The translations under genes were made by a program, and so were the position numbers. Under the pieces are notes generated by a model. The model was not told the DNA's origin, made no database searches, and saw only the letters and a list, made by a program, of their open reading frames with translations. From Camelus bactrianus (taxonomy: Eukaryota; Chordata; Mammalia; Artiodactyla; Camelidae), in contig NC_133554.1 of the NCBI RefSeq assembly GCF_048773025.1, forward strand, positions 54,474,769 through 54,538,768: a stretch of DNA of 64,000 nt. Direction: 5' to 3'. Positions 37,001-48,425 of this stretch are shown one piece after another; positions within the stretch are counted from its first letter, which is position 1, and each line of letters opens with the position of its first letter.

Positions 37001-40000
37001 CAGCCTTCAGGGGCACCTGCTCCTTCAGGCAGGTGTGTGGGATCCACCTGGGCTCCACCAGCTGGTACCTCTATGGGAGCCGCTCCTCAGGGATTTCACG
37101 GGCAGGTTTGATTTTGTTTAGCAAACACCCCAGGCTAGTAAGAGATTTCAGACTAAGCATTTCCCACCCACCTCAACTCCAACCAAGGTAGGAGTCAGCA
37201 AGCTGCCAAAAAGAAGTGGGAAGGAGCACCCGAGACCACCGCCAACAGGTTTCTCCTTTGGGGTTTAGCTCCGCTGAACGAAGTTACCTGCCCTGGCAGA
37301 CTCGCCTCTCCTGTGGAGAGACGGACAGTAGGCAGTGAAGACAGTGAAGTGCAGAGTAAGTGACAAGGTGATGAGTCCCATGGGGAAAGTACAGCGGGGT
37401 GAGGGGGTCAGGAGAGTGGGGTGATGGCAGCTGGAAGTAGGTGGTCCCTGGCCTTGGAGGGCAGCAGATTAGAAGGAGCAAGGAGTGGGTACCACTGGAA
37501 GCATGAAACAGAATTTAGTAGTTGAAGGGAATTAAGAGCTAGAAGAGGCTGCATGGGATAGGAAAATGCCCATGTGTTTCAGAGCTCGCACATTTTCTTC
37601 CGGGGAGTTTTGTGGCCCATCCTTGGAGTACTGTTGGCTCATTACATCCTGCAATCCCTGGCAGCCAAGAGCCCTAGAAGTCCTTGTCCTTCCGTGACTC
37701 CACTGTCCCCTTCAAAGGACCTTCAGCGCAGGCAGCCACCTGAACGGGAAGTGATTACTGGGGGCCCCCAGGTAGGGGCCGCCGTGCCCCGTCCCTGCTC
37801 AACCCATTTATGTTCGAACATGATCAATGAGTTGGCTTTATGCAGCCATGAGAAGCCTTTTGATGCCTTAATTAAGATTGATTTTAGTTTTACTTCCAAA
37901 AAGAAAGGAAAATCTAAAGCCCTTAAAATGGTCACTTAGGCAAGATAATGAGAAACCGCACTAGGAGTTGCTGAGGCGGCTGGAATGGGACTTTCTCAGA
38001 GCTGGTTGTCCCACCCCCTCCACAGAGCCGGAGCAGGTGTGAGTTAAGGATGTGAGTTAATTCCTGTCCCACCCAGGCACCTGCCTGCTAGGCTGAGCAG
38101 CCAGCCTGCAGCAGGTGACAGCACCCAGGGGCTCCAGGTCAAGACAGGAGGCAGAGCTGTGCCGACCTCCAGAAAGAGGGAGATGAATGTCCCACCCCTG
38201 GTCCTTCCAGCAGGGATGGAATCTTTCCTCAGGTGTGCTCAGCAGGAAGGCGGCCCTCCCCCATACCATCTGCTAAAGAGAAAATTCCCAGCATCACCCA
38301 GGTCTCCTCCACTTCTTTAAGAAAAGATGATTTTTCACTCTAATCTGATTTCTCAGCGAACATCTGGTGCCATCTCCCAATCTCCCTTTTGATTCTGCTA
38401 TAAAGATGCAGGTTTATTTTAACATTAGCTGGATTATTAGGAAAGTAAAAGTACTGTCCCAGAAAGGGGCAGAGGCAGATTCTGGACAAGTGTCCTTTTC
38501 AGTTATCCACGCCTATGCTCCACCCATTTGTGTATGTCACTGGGGTTTGACCACTTGGCCAGCAAGGAGAGGGAAGAGCTGCTTGCTGCCCTTCCCAGAA
38601 GCTTTGGGAGGGCGCCCTTGGGAATCAGCCTCCTCCTCCCCGCTCAGAGCATCACATAGCATCTGTCCTCCCATCTCTCCCACCTCTGCCCCCCAACAGG
38701 CCCCTTCTGGGGTGCAGTACCTCACGGCCCCCGCATCACCTCTCCCATGCATTGGAAATACATTCTAAATACGGACAGAGATGCCAGGGCGAGCACGCAG
38801 GGCGTCACGTATGCGCACACACTTTTTTTTTTTATCAGGTCAGACACATCTCTTGAGTTCCCATCCCTTCCTCAGAAAAGAGAGTGCTTCAGGCTTGTTG
38901 GTTGGGTCAGGTTTAAATGGCTTTTCCTTTTATTTTGTACTTCCTCCAACCTCCTACCTGCCTTTGGCAATTAACACACAGCCTTCTGTGCAGCTTTGTG
39001 ACTACCACGTTTGTGGTGGAGGCCATGGCAGCAGCCAATGCTCAGCTCCACTGGAAGAGGATGGAAAACCACCAGGTATGTCTGTAACCCCTGGCCCCGG
39101 GCAGTGCCCCCTTGCAGTCAGATACCCAAGTGGGGTTCTCAGCAGCCAGTCCTTTCCCTTCCATTGCGTGGAGGGATCCTGTCCATAACGCTGCTCCAAG
39201 ACCTTGGCCCAGAGCTGAAGTTATCAGCCACATCAGCTTCCAGAACAGATGCAGCCTCTGTTCTTTTAATGCCCCCTCATGGGTCCCTCCTATCCCCGAC
39301 CTTGAGCTGGCTCAGTCATTCTGAACCTGTGTTCCCAGGAACTGGCTGCAGCTTCCTCCTCTGAGTACGTCTGCACCTTCTAGTGTGACGGCGTGGAAGT
39401 ACTGAAAGCTTCCTAATCAGATACCTTCTAGAAAGAAATAACAAAGCCTCTCCATTATTCTCGGGGGTTTCTGTAGAGTTACATAGTCCTTCTTTTTCCC
39501 TTGTTCCCATCCTTCTCCCCATCCCACCCCCTCCCAGGAGGAGGAAGACGACGACTCCTCCACAGCCTCCGACAGTGATGTTCTTGTCCAGGACAACTAC
39601 GAGCGGGCGGAGAAACGGCCAATCCTGTCTGTGCGTAAGTCTTGGGATTCTGGGCTGGCCCGTGCTTCCCTCTGGTCCGCAGCGTTCCCCTTCCTCTTGG
39701 AGAGGGCCCAGGGAATCTCCCTACAGAGACCCTCTGGCATTTCCCGCCTGAGGGTTGATTCTTATGAAGGCACCAGGAACAGTACAACAGAGCACCCTCT
39801 GCCGGCTTTGCCACTGACGTCTGCAGCTTGGGGGGTCCCTTAACCTCCACTCCTGGTGCACGCTGAAAGTGCAAGGAAATGTAGAGTCTCTGATTCTCTC
39901 CTTCCTTTCATCCCAACACACACATACGTACACATACACGCGCGCGCGCGCACACGTATACACAGTCCAGATGAACTAGGGCTTAACTTTCCCTCTTCCC

Positions 40001-43000
40001 AGACAGTGAGCGTTCCTGGGATCCCTTTCTATAGATGTTTTTAAATGATTCAAGCAAGAAGCATTAGGAAAAGTTTTTTCAAGAGTTTGAAACCATTGGG
40101 ACTTCGTCATTCTGGAGGAGTCAGTGAGCTCAGCAGCTCCTTCTAGGAGCTTTTTGTGTGAAAAAACCACTTCCCTTCTTTTCCTCTTGGCTCCACAGAG
40201 AGACGTGGATCTCCGAACCTTTTTGAGATCACAGACCGGGTGGAAATGGGACAGATGGCCTCCATGTTCTTCAATAAAGGTAGGAGTTCTTTTTCCGGGT
40301 GGGCTGAGGGCACAGCCGGTACCTCCCTGCAGGCAGGGGTTCCACCTGGAGTAGGGACAGGGCAGGCGATGGGGAGGAGCAGATTCCCCGCCTACGCCCA
40401 GTGTATCTGAGAAGCCACGTTGCTGAGAGGCCTGAGCTGTTTCAAGGTGTTTTCTCCGAATCCCCCCCACCCCCCACCCCGATCATCAGTGTTTAGGAAT
40501 GACAGAGCAGCTACTTAGCAACTGCAGCTCGTGGAGGCTGAGAATCCTAAGCAGCTTTCCAACAACGGGAGCCAGTGGAGGCGGCTGGTAGTTCTGTGCC
40601 TCTTGCTTAATTGCTTCTGACTTGGCTCCCTTTTTTCTGGACTGTTCTGTCTAGGACAACACAGAGCTACCACCTTGTGACTGGTCGGGTACACGGTGTG
40701 GACACATGTCTTCCCCATGGCCAGCAGAGGGCGCTAGCAGCACGCGCACAGGGCTGCTGTCTGGAATCTGAGCATCTAGTCCTGACCTCTCCACACTCTC
40801 CACCTGCTGCTTGGTGGGATAGGGCTACTGCCCAGCTCAGGCACTGCAGTGTTGGTTGTTCCAGCAACATCTTATACCTCCATTCAAAATCTCTTTCTTT
40901 TGGAAGATGAGCTATTTAAGGGTTTCGTTTTTTTTAAACGCCCAAATCTTCATGGAGAGTCAGACACATCTCAGGAAATCCTTGTCCTTGCTGTTGTCTT
41001 GGAAGATTTTCTGCCCCTTTGAGTCACATCCCTGGCATCTACCCACTAGTTGTCAGTAGCATCTTCAAAGCCCCTGTTTGCAAATGGGGGCGTGTCCGCT
41101 GGTTGTTTCCAGTCTTGCATGTGGCTAAGCTAAGTTAGAGCCGAGGGAGATTATAGAAACGAGAATCTAGAAGCTTCTCCGCAGCTGCTTCGGACATTCG
41201 GAGCGTTCCCTTTACCACCAGTGGTGCGATGTTTTGTCCGCTGGAGGTTCCCTGGGGCTCTGCTCCCGTCCTCCCACCGGACCAGCCTCACTGAGGGGGG
41301 TCTCAGAATTTACCGACTCCGGATTGATTGTGTGCAGCCCACTTCCGTGCTTGTCCTTCGTTCCGTTTCTATCTCTCCCCATTTCGTTAGACTCTGATAA
41401 GAGAGGCAGACAGTTCCTCCTGGCCACTGCTCAGTCTCCTCCCAAATGCAAGCTTCGGAAAACAGAATGCACACTGGAGAGGGGACACAGACCTTTCAGA
41501 CCTTCCTAATTTTCGTGTCTCACAGTCCACCCTGATTTCTTTAAGAATTCTAGGAGCTTGTGCTTTTGTTTTGTCTCTCTGTTCCCCAAATGGACTAGAC
41601 TCCTAGCTTACCCACATGTGATAGAAAATAAATCCGTACGAGAGTAGCTCAGACTTAGAGGCCGCCTTCCTCTCACCTGCTGCAGGGGCTCTCGAGCTTG
41701 GCCCTGTTGCTGTTCGGCTGGTCCATTCCTCGTTGTGGGGCCTGTCCTGTGTGTTGTCGGATGCTGAGTCGCATCCCCAGCCTCTGCCCACTAGTTGTCA
41801 GTAGCACCTGCCGGTCATGACCATCAAAAAATGTCCTGAGATGTTGCCCAGTGTCCCTGGTAGGGGCTGGGGGGTAAAATCGCCCCCAGTTGAAACCACT
41901 GTTCGATTCCCTCATTCTGAAGACTGTCCCCTTCACGTTTGGAAGGGCTGCCCATCACTCCACACAAGAGCCCCCCCTTGAGGTCCAGACTCAGTCCTTA
42001 TAATTAGAAATGCCAGCCCAAGTCATTGCTGTCCTCCTGGAAGTTCATTGATCCTCCCACTTTGTGTCTAGTAATGAAATTTATTGATCAGGGAGGGCCA
42101 ATGGCAGTTTATAAACAGCTGACATGAGTCCCTGGGCAGGCAGAGGAAAGGCTGGGAATGGGGAGGGGCGATGCCTCCCTACAGGAGCCTTGAGTAAGAG
42201 CAGAAAGACAAGCGGGGGCAGGGGCTGGACGCAGAACCTGGGTGTGAGCGGCAGTGACCCCAGGGGCCACTGAGCTTGGACACTGACACTCTGAGGCCCT
42301 CCAGGGTTCTTTCAAGAGCTGTATCTTTCACCTGGAGTCTTTTTCACCTAGACTCCTAGGAACTGAGCTGACCTCAAACAGCACAGGAGGAATGTGTCCC
42401 TGGCTTCCCCTCCCCCCACCCCCGGACCTGGAGGCTCTTCTGAGCCACCGGGATTAGAAGGGAGCTGTCACTTCATTTTCCTTTCTGTTCTCAGAGACTT
42501 CAGCAGCTTGAGACCGGTGATGCCAAAAACAAGTGGTCGGTCTGAATGGGAGTTTGAGACTGGGTGTCTAGGGCCACGACCCTGAGGTCGTAGGGCCTGG
42601 GTGCTTTTTTCCAGAGCTCTTACACCTGGTCTTGGTAGCCGGGATCACATATGGAATTTAGTGCAGGAAGAATTCTTCTCACTGTACTGGATTGGGGGCG
42701 CTCAGGGACTTGCCAGAGTCAGGAAACAAGGCCTGTGGGATTAAAACCAAAGCCTGTGTCTCCAACTCCTAGTCCAGGCCCCCCTGGAGGGAGAGGGGAC
42801 CAGGGTTTGCCTCTGCAGAGGGAGCTTCCATGTCTTTCATCTTCCAAAGTCAGCACCCTCCCCTGCAAAAGCTTCTCATAAGAAGAGACATGAGCACCCA
42901 CTCCTGCCGCTCCCTCTCCCCAGCACACCGTTGGTGCTTGGTGACGGGCCAGATTCAGAATGAGGCACTTAGTCTTTGGAAATCAAGGGCTTTTTACCCT

Positions 43001-44115
43001 CTTGAGTTCAGTTTCCGAAGCCGGGCCATTTCCTGCTACCGTCCTGCTTTTCAGCAGTAGCAGTCTGGTCTCAGAGCCCTGTGTCTGGCTGCGGAGGGAC
43101 CCCTGGCCCAGGTGAGCACCAGGGTTCAGGCTTCTGACTCAGGCCCCCCCCCCCTCCTCCCTTGGGCAGCCTGTCCTAACCATGAGGCCACCTCTGGTTC
43201 CTCCCTGGCCAGTCCGTGCCCTGCGCTCACCCTGCACCTGGATTCAGAACCTCTCTGGTCCTCCCAGCCTCACTCAGCCCCCTCTCCAGGTGAAAGTCAA
43301 GAGCAGATGTGTGTCCTGCCAGCATCACCGTGAAGGCAGCCAGCATGAGAAACAGGCCTTGGGGTGGTTTTCCCACTCTGCTCGGAGAGCAGAAAGCCGT
43401 GGACGAGGCAGAGAGGTAGTTGTCAACAGAGAATGCGTCTCCCTGGGGCTCCCTGACTGATGACTTTGTTGCTTTCAGTGGGGGTCAACCTGTTCTATTT
43501 CTGCATCATCATTTACCTGTATGGGGACCTGGCCATCTATGCTGCCGCCGTGCCCTTCTCCCTCATGCAAGTGACCTGGTGAGTGTCCCCCTGGCCCCCA
43601 CGGAAGCTGCAGCCCCTTGGCCTCCTCCGCAGTCGGGGCAGAGTTCTCAGGGTAGAAGCCCAACACCAAGCGAATCCACCAGCATCCGCAGAATGTAGGT
43701 GTCCGAGGCCCTTTTCTGCACGTGCCATATCAGAGACACTCCTCAGCACTGTCCCCATCCCTGTCCTGTTGGGAAGGAGACTGGGATTCCCACCAGGGGC
43801 TCCTGAGTCGCTGGGAAATAGTGCAGCAGGAATAAGGTGCCTGCGTCAGAGACAGGAATACGTGGCTGGTGGAGTCAGATCGCTGGACCTGAAGCCGCAG
43901 TGGGGGTCGTAGAGATTCAGTGGTTGCCACTAATTAACAACGGCACGTTCTGTCTGCTTCCAGCCAAGCAGGGAGGCCCACCCTGAGCCATTGTTCTCTC
44001 TACCAGCAGCGCCATGGGCAACGACTCCTGCGGCGTGGAGGCCGACACCAAGTACAACGACACGGACCGGTGCTGGGGGCCGCTGCGCCGAGTGGACGCC
44101 TACCGCATCTACCTG
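31071..44115 (+). CDS. TMEM104: TMEM104, multi-pass amino-acid-transporter-like protein (5' part)
   Basis: Coding exons are 31071-31115, 36372-36493, 38994-39075, 39538-39634, 40199-40279, 43479-43578 and 44007-44115. They total 636 nt, exactly 212 codons, each junction in frame. The start MAGEITETGELYSPY matches human TMEM104 (about 496 residues). Hydrophobic segments lie near residues 16-36, 40-65 and 143-173. An acidic EEEDDD loop begins at 84. Two Asn-linked glycosylation motifs lie at N181 (NDS) and N193 (NDT), as expected for a lumenal loop. The fold belongs to the amino acid/auxin permease type (Aa_trans); its substrate is not established to my knowledge. The remaining exons, starting with the human AIFTLLLG segment, were not found here, so the gene continues beyond the right edge. 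Confidence 0.95.
33985..34205 (+). mobile_element. hAT-type DNA transposon fossil with terminal inverted repeats
   Basis: It starts CAGTGGTTCTCA and ends TGAGAAACCCTG, imperfect inverted termini. Inside are GGGGACATTTGGCAATGTCT and ATGGGTAGAGGCCAAGGATG, typical of a common ancient mammalian non-autonomous element. No 8-bp target duplication survives. Confidence 0.75.
34500..34955 (-). mobile_element. L2 LINE 3' end
   Basis: Antisense L2: GTGAATGTCACC, CGAGGCCTTCCTTGAG, GGGCCTTGTCCATCTTG, CACAGGGCCAGGACCATGG, and the closing GTTGTTGAATAAGTGAGCGA. Diverged and non-functional. Confidence 0.75.
35475..35610 (+). mobile_element. L2 LINE fragment
   Basis: Sense segment GGAGGGCTTCATGGTGGAGG, CACTTGAATGGGCC, resembling the internal L2 3' region. 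Moderate match only. Confidence 0.5.
35995..36230 (+). mobile_element. Ancient LINE-like fragment
   Basis: Contains GGGAGACCAGTTAGGA, CATCGTCCAGGC and a later GATGTCCAGGTGGAGGTGAC with GGGAGTTGGATTTGAGG. This order is known from old mammalian LINE copies; the family is unsure. Confidence 0.4.
36494..38993 (+). other. TMEM104: TMEM104 intron (2.5 kb)
   Basis: Unique sequence with a short T run at 38822-38832. An AT-rich island near 37800-37930 includes CTTAATTAAGATTGATTTTAG, unlike its GC-rich surroundings. No exon or named repeat is seen. Confidence 0.55.
39917..39965. repeat. Alternating purine-pyrimidine (Z-DNA-prone) tract
   Basis: CA/TA/CG dinucleotides alternate almost without a break, with a central run of about six CG steps. 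It lies about 280 bp past TMEM104 exon 39538-39634 and about 230 bp before the next exon. Confidence 0.85.
40721..40734 (+). promoter_or_regulatory. CTCF-type motif, TMEM104 intron
   Basis: CCAGCAGAGGGCGC fits CCASYAGRKGGCRS at all 14 positions, plus orientation. Confidence 0.55.
41022..41065 (-). mobile_element. Short hAT fossil fragment
   Basis: CATCCCTGGCATCTACCCAC and CTAGTTGTCAGTAGCAT match the antisense of the same family as 33985-34205. Only this internal slice survives. Confidence 0.5.
41683..41901 (-). mobile_element. hAT-type DNA transposon fossil, antisense
   Basis: Begins CAGGGGCTCTCGAGC and ends GTTGAAACCACTG, with TTCCTCGTTGTGGGGCCTGT and AAAAAATGTCCTGAGATGTT between. It is the reverse-strand copy of the family at 33985-34205. 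Confidence 0.75.
42700..42775 (+). repeat. MIR SINE fragment
   Basis: Sense MIR tail: GGGACTTGCCAGAGTCA, GGGATTAAAACCAAAGCC. Confidence 0.6.
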
Positions 44116-47100
44116 GTGAGTGGCCTGGGGGCCCGGGGCCCGTGAGCCACCCCCACTCTCTGGGAGACCTCTTTCCCCAGAGAGGAGGGTCTACACAGCC
44201 CTACACTCTGGCTCATTACTGGGGCCTTGGTCCCGGGCATAAAGTGTGTCATGTCACTACAACGCCAGCCCCAGAGTGTCCTGGCCACAAGGCCTCCATC
44301 ATTCGCATGTGGTTTGGCATTGGCATTTGGGTCATTGCCAGTTACAGGGCCATAAACTCTCATAACTTAGCTCAAGGTTTGAGGGACACGCTTATCAAAG
44401 CGCTGTGAGAGTGCCAGAGCCTGTTTTCTAGAAACTCCCTGTTTTGACCTTTCTCCTGGCCAACCCTGGAGCACGAGGGCAATGCCGGGCTTCCCGGCTG
44501 GGCAGGCAGGACGGAGCCGTCTCACGGTCCACCCTGATTACAAAACTCTCTAGATCAGGATCAGCCCAGCCAGCTCCCTGTCTCCCCTGCTCCCTGCAGA
44601 CAGGAGAGCACAGTGAATCTCCATGCTCGGTCTTGATTGCTTTGTGCCGTGGGGGCGGGGGGTGGGCTGGGGGTGAGATTGGAGCTGAGTAACAAGCCCG
44701 TAGGGTCTCAGGTAATGAGATGCAAAACCAGAGGTTGCGTCTCTGTCTGCCTGCTCTGTGGGCGCTTCCCTTTGGCTGGTGCAGTGTCTGTTCATGCTCT
44801 CTGCTGCAGCTTGGTCCTCCTCAGCCCTGAGACAGATTTGGGTGCATTAGGTGACACCCAGCTTGACACGGGGCCACTTAGCTGTTGTGGCACTGGAGGC
44901 AGGGCTGCCAGAGAGCCACCTTTCAGAGAGTCAGCCTCTCGACTTGATCATCCCCATCCTGGCAGAGGTCTCTGCCGCCCCGCCGGCTGTGTGATTCGGG
45001 TCTGAATTTGTTAACCCCAAGGAAGGCTGAATGGTTGTTCGCCTTCCTGGTCTCACCCTGTAGACCCACCCGGGAGCCCTGAGGCCCCAGCCCTGCGAGA
45101 GGTTTGTTTTCCTGTCTGCGTTTCTGGAGCAGTCGGATGGTCTGGGCTGCTCCTCTGCCCTCAGCTACGGCTGGGAATCTATATCTCAGAACCATATCTC
45201 AGCTCCCCCGGCCACAGGTCTGGTGGGACTTGGGTGGCAGGTTAATTTCCCCACTTCCCCAGCCTGGGGGGCGAGCAGAGAACCTAGCAGGGTGGCCAGG
45301 AGAGCAGAGGCCTGTTGGCCTCTTAGCATTTCAACAAACCGTGATTGATAAAATAGCAAAAGCATTAGTAAGCGTCAGGACCCATCTGGAGGTCTAACCT
45401 GCATGGCGGGGCAGAAGGAGCTGGTGGAGGAGAGGGTACAGGAGACGCAGGAGCATGTCCAAGACAGAGGGACAGCGGCAGAGCCCCTCCAGTGGGGTTT
45501 CTCCCAGGGAAGCTGCTGAAGCCTGTGCAGAACCACCCAGCACATCCCCCTGCCCACCAGCAAAACAGGTACGGAGCACTGGGAAGATTGGCTGCTGTCA
45601 TTTGCTTGGTGAATTATTTAGAAGAATTATTATTGCCTTGTTAAATTGTTCCTTCTCTTATTCCTATAAACCTTCCACATGATGGAAGCCTCCCGCCCTG
45701 AATCTCAATAACTCTCTGACCGAACAGAAGGAACCCTTCAGGAAAGCAGGCGGGCATTAATTACTGCCTCCATCTCTCAGATATTGCTCCTATAACTCAT
45801 GAAGCTAATTGCCACCAGGCCCACAAAAGCTGCAAGAAGGGGGAAAGGGGACGAAGCAGGAACAGAGCCTGTTCTGTCTGGGTTGTGGGCACCCCCTCCC
45901 ACCCCCTGGACGCTGCTGGAGGCTTCAGTTTGCTCAGAAAGTTTTCAGTTCAGATGCGCTCTTCTGCCTGGTTTAGAGAAGCTCAAGGCAGGTGGACCGT
46001 GGCCTTGTCTCAGAAGTTACTTTACCACTGATGAGGCATGTGCGTGTGGCTCTCAGGGCCCGTGGCTTCCTCCTGACCCTAAATACCGGGGACCTCCATC
46101 CTTCTGCCAGCCTCCCACTCTTAGTGAGCTGGAAGCAGCCAAGCGACTGAAGGAAGGGGTCAGCAAGCGTGGGTCTCCTTCCTTGTCCTGGGCACTCTGT
46201 TGCAGGTGGTAGCGGCATCTTCCCCTCCCACATCGGGCCTGCAGGGCTCACCTCTGTGTTCTCATGCCATCAGGTGGCTCCTTCAGGTCTTGGGGGAGAG
46301 CGTCGTCCCTTCCCCTCCCCCAGAGTTATTCATGTTCAGAAGATTGTCCACCCTCCCTAGAGATTCCCAGCGTACCTTTTTCTACCAGCTGTTTGCTGCC
46401 AGCCAGACTTTACCATGATGGTAGGAAAGGCAGCAAGTGGGCTGAAAGCATCCTTCCCACCCCAGGTACAGTCATCTCTTTGTCTCTGGTAAACAATGCA
46501 CCTGTCCAGCCTGCATGTTTAAAAGGACCTCATAATAGCCACTTCTTCGCTATTACAGGACAGTATGTTCTGGGGGACAAAGATGCAGGCTTTTACTTTA
46601 TGGTTTAATTTTTAGAGAGTCCTCTGGAAGCAACCTCTTCTGTGTCTTCCCAGGAATGCTACTGAGTTGCACACACAGAATGAGAAAGAATGTGGGGGAT
46701 ATTAACTACCTCCAGAGGCCAGCCTGTGTGTCGCACCATCATTACTCACAAGAAGGGAGCTTTCTCTACCAGCAATACCAGTCACCTCCCTAAGCCCTTG
46801 ACCTTAACAAATGGAAAACTCCTCCTCCCCTCCTGTGCCCTGCCACCTCTGTGACTGCCGCTGCAGCCAGTATGAGTCAGTTTCTCCCTCTCCCTCCTTG
46901 GGGGTATCTGCAGAGCAGGGCTCTGTGAGGTAGGGGTGGTCCCGTGAGTCTCACATGCTCCCCAGGGCACCCCAGCAAGATGCCACAGCTGGAGCCAGCA
47001 GTGACCTGGGCCCTATTTTGAGGACCCATAAGAATTAACATCAGAATCTGATTCTCAGAACCCACCCCCCAACCCTCTTGCTCCTTTGAAGGATCAAATG

Positions 47101-48254
47101 GGAAAGTGTTGATGCCCCAACTCTTTCAAACCAGCAACCTTGCCTCCAGGCTGCGAAACATCTTGGGATTCTTTCTGCAGAGCTTCTTTGGCTTTGGTAG
47201 GAAACAAAGTCAGAATTTAGCATTTCGTTTTCCTACACAGTGAGGAGTCAAGGGCCATTGGTGAAGTGGCAGGGTCGTATGTAAATGAGTTCCATGCAGG
47301 AATCAGACTGTCCCGCATGTCTGGGAAGCAGGATGTGTGTTGCTGTCCCCTCAAGTCAAGGGCACCGCCAAGCACTCTTGTTCCCCTTCCTCATTGCTGC
47401 AGGGCTGCCCAGCCTCATTCGCATCCCATACCCCGTGGCTGGTCATCGCCACCTCCTGAGAGTGTCAGAGGGAAACCCTGGAGGGACAGTGGGACTCCGA
47501 GTGCTGAAGGCTCCTCACTGTCCACGGGAGTAGCCTTCACCACGTACAGTTGGACAGATGTGGCCGGGGCACCAGCCGGCCAGAGCCGAGTGCACAGATG
47601 GCAGAGCGGAGTTCATCCTGGCTGGAGACCCGGCCGCAAACTGGCGGCGTTGAATGGGGGGGCCCCCATGGGCTCGTTGGGATAGAACAAGGTCGCCATG
47701 GCTTGCCATCCTGCGCTGAATGCGGGAGCCATGAGATCCACCTGGGTGACCCGAAAGAGAGGTGCAGCCTGCAGTTGCCCCAGAGGTGACCTCCCACCCT
47801 CTGCCGGACGGAGGGGCCTCTCCCTCCAGGCACCCCTTGGAGAAGCAGGCTGTGTGTTGGGGACTGTAGGGAGAGTTCTTCCTTCCAGACTCTCTTCCTG
47901 GAGGAGCAGGTCCATCTGATTCAGACTCAGGTTAGCCCTGAACGGTCCGTGCGGGCCTTCACCGAGGGTCCTGGTTCTCTTTTCTCTGCCAGGAGGCTGT
48001 GTTTTCTGATTCCATCTTGGCTAAATCTTACACAGCAAAGCTTGCCTCTACCACTGGCAACAGTTCAAATAGCATGCAATCCCGTTTTTAAAACCAAGTG
48101 GTCTCTTGCTAGAACAGTACCGTTCAAGGGAAAAACATCCTTTTTGTGGAGGGGCGGAGGTAGGGGTGGAGAAGAGAGTGGTGCACCCCATGGCAGGTCT
48201 TTGACTGGTCTTCTCTGCTGTGTTGTTTGCATCAGTGTAGCGTGTTACCAGTTA

Positions 48255-48425
48255 CTTTCTCGTCTCTGATTGGGTCCTCACAGGCCACCAGTAAGGTCCG
48301 TGGCATCATCCCATTTTACAACAGAGAAAACTGAGACTTGGAGACTGCAACTTCCCCAGGGTCACTGAGCTGAGGCAGAGCTAAGAGCCGGGCCCTTCGG
48401 GCTCTCAGCAGGTCCTCTGACCCTG
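48255..48425 (+). repeat. MIR SINE
   Basis: Sense MIR: ATCATCCCATTTTACAACAG, GAAAACTGAGACTTGGAG and CAGGGTCACTGAGCTGAGG. Confidence 0.75.

Larger units (their letters stand above)
40280..43478 (+). other. TMEM104: TMEM104 intron (3.2 kb)
   Basis: Holds a CTCF-type motif at 40721, two antisense pieces of one hAT family (41022-41065 and 41683-41901) and a MIR piece at 42.70-42.78 kb. The remainder is unique. No exon seen. Confidence 0.65.

Noticed and set aside
37574-37939. 121-codon plus-strand frame that starts with a hydrophobic segment
   Set aside because: No acceptor/donor pair fits TMEM104 phase, and human TMEM104 has no such segment between these exons.
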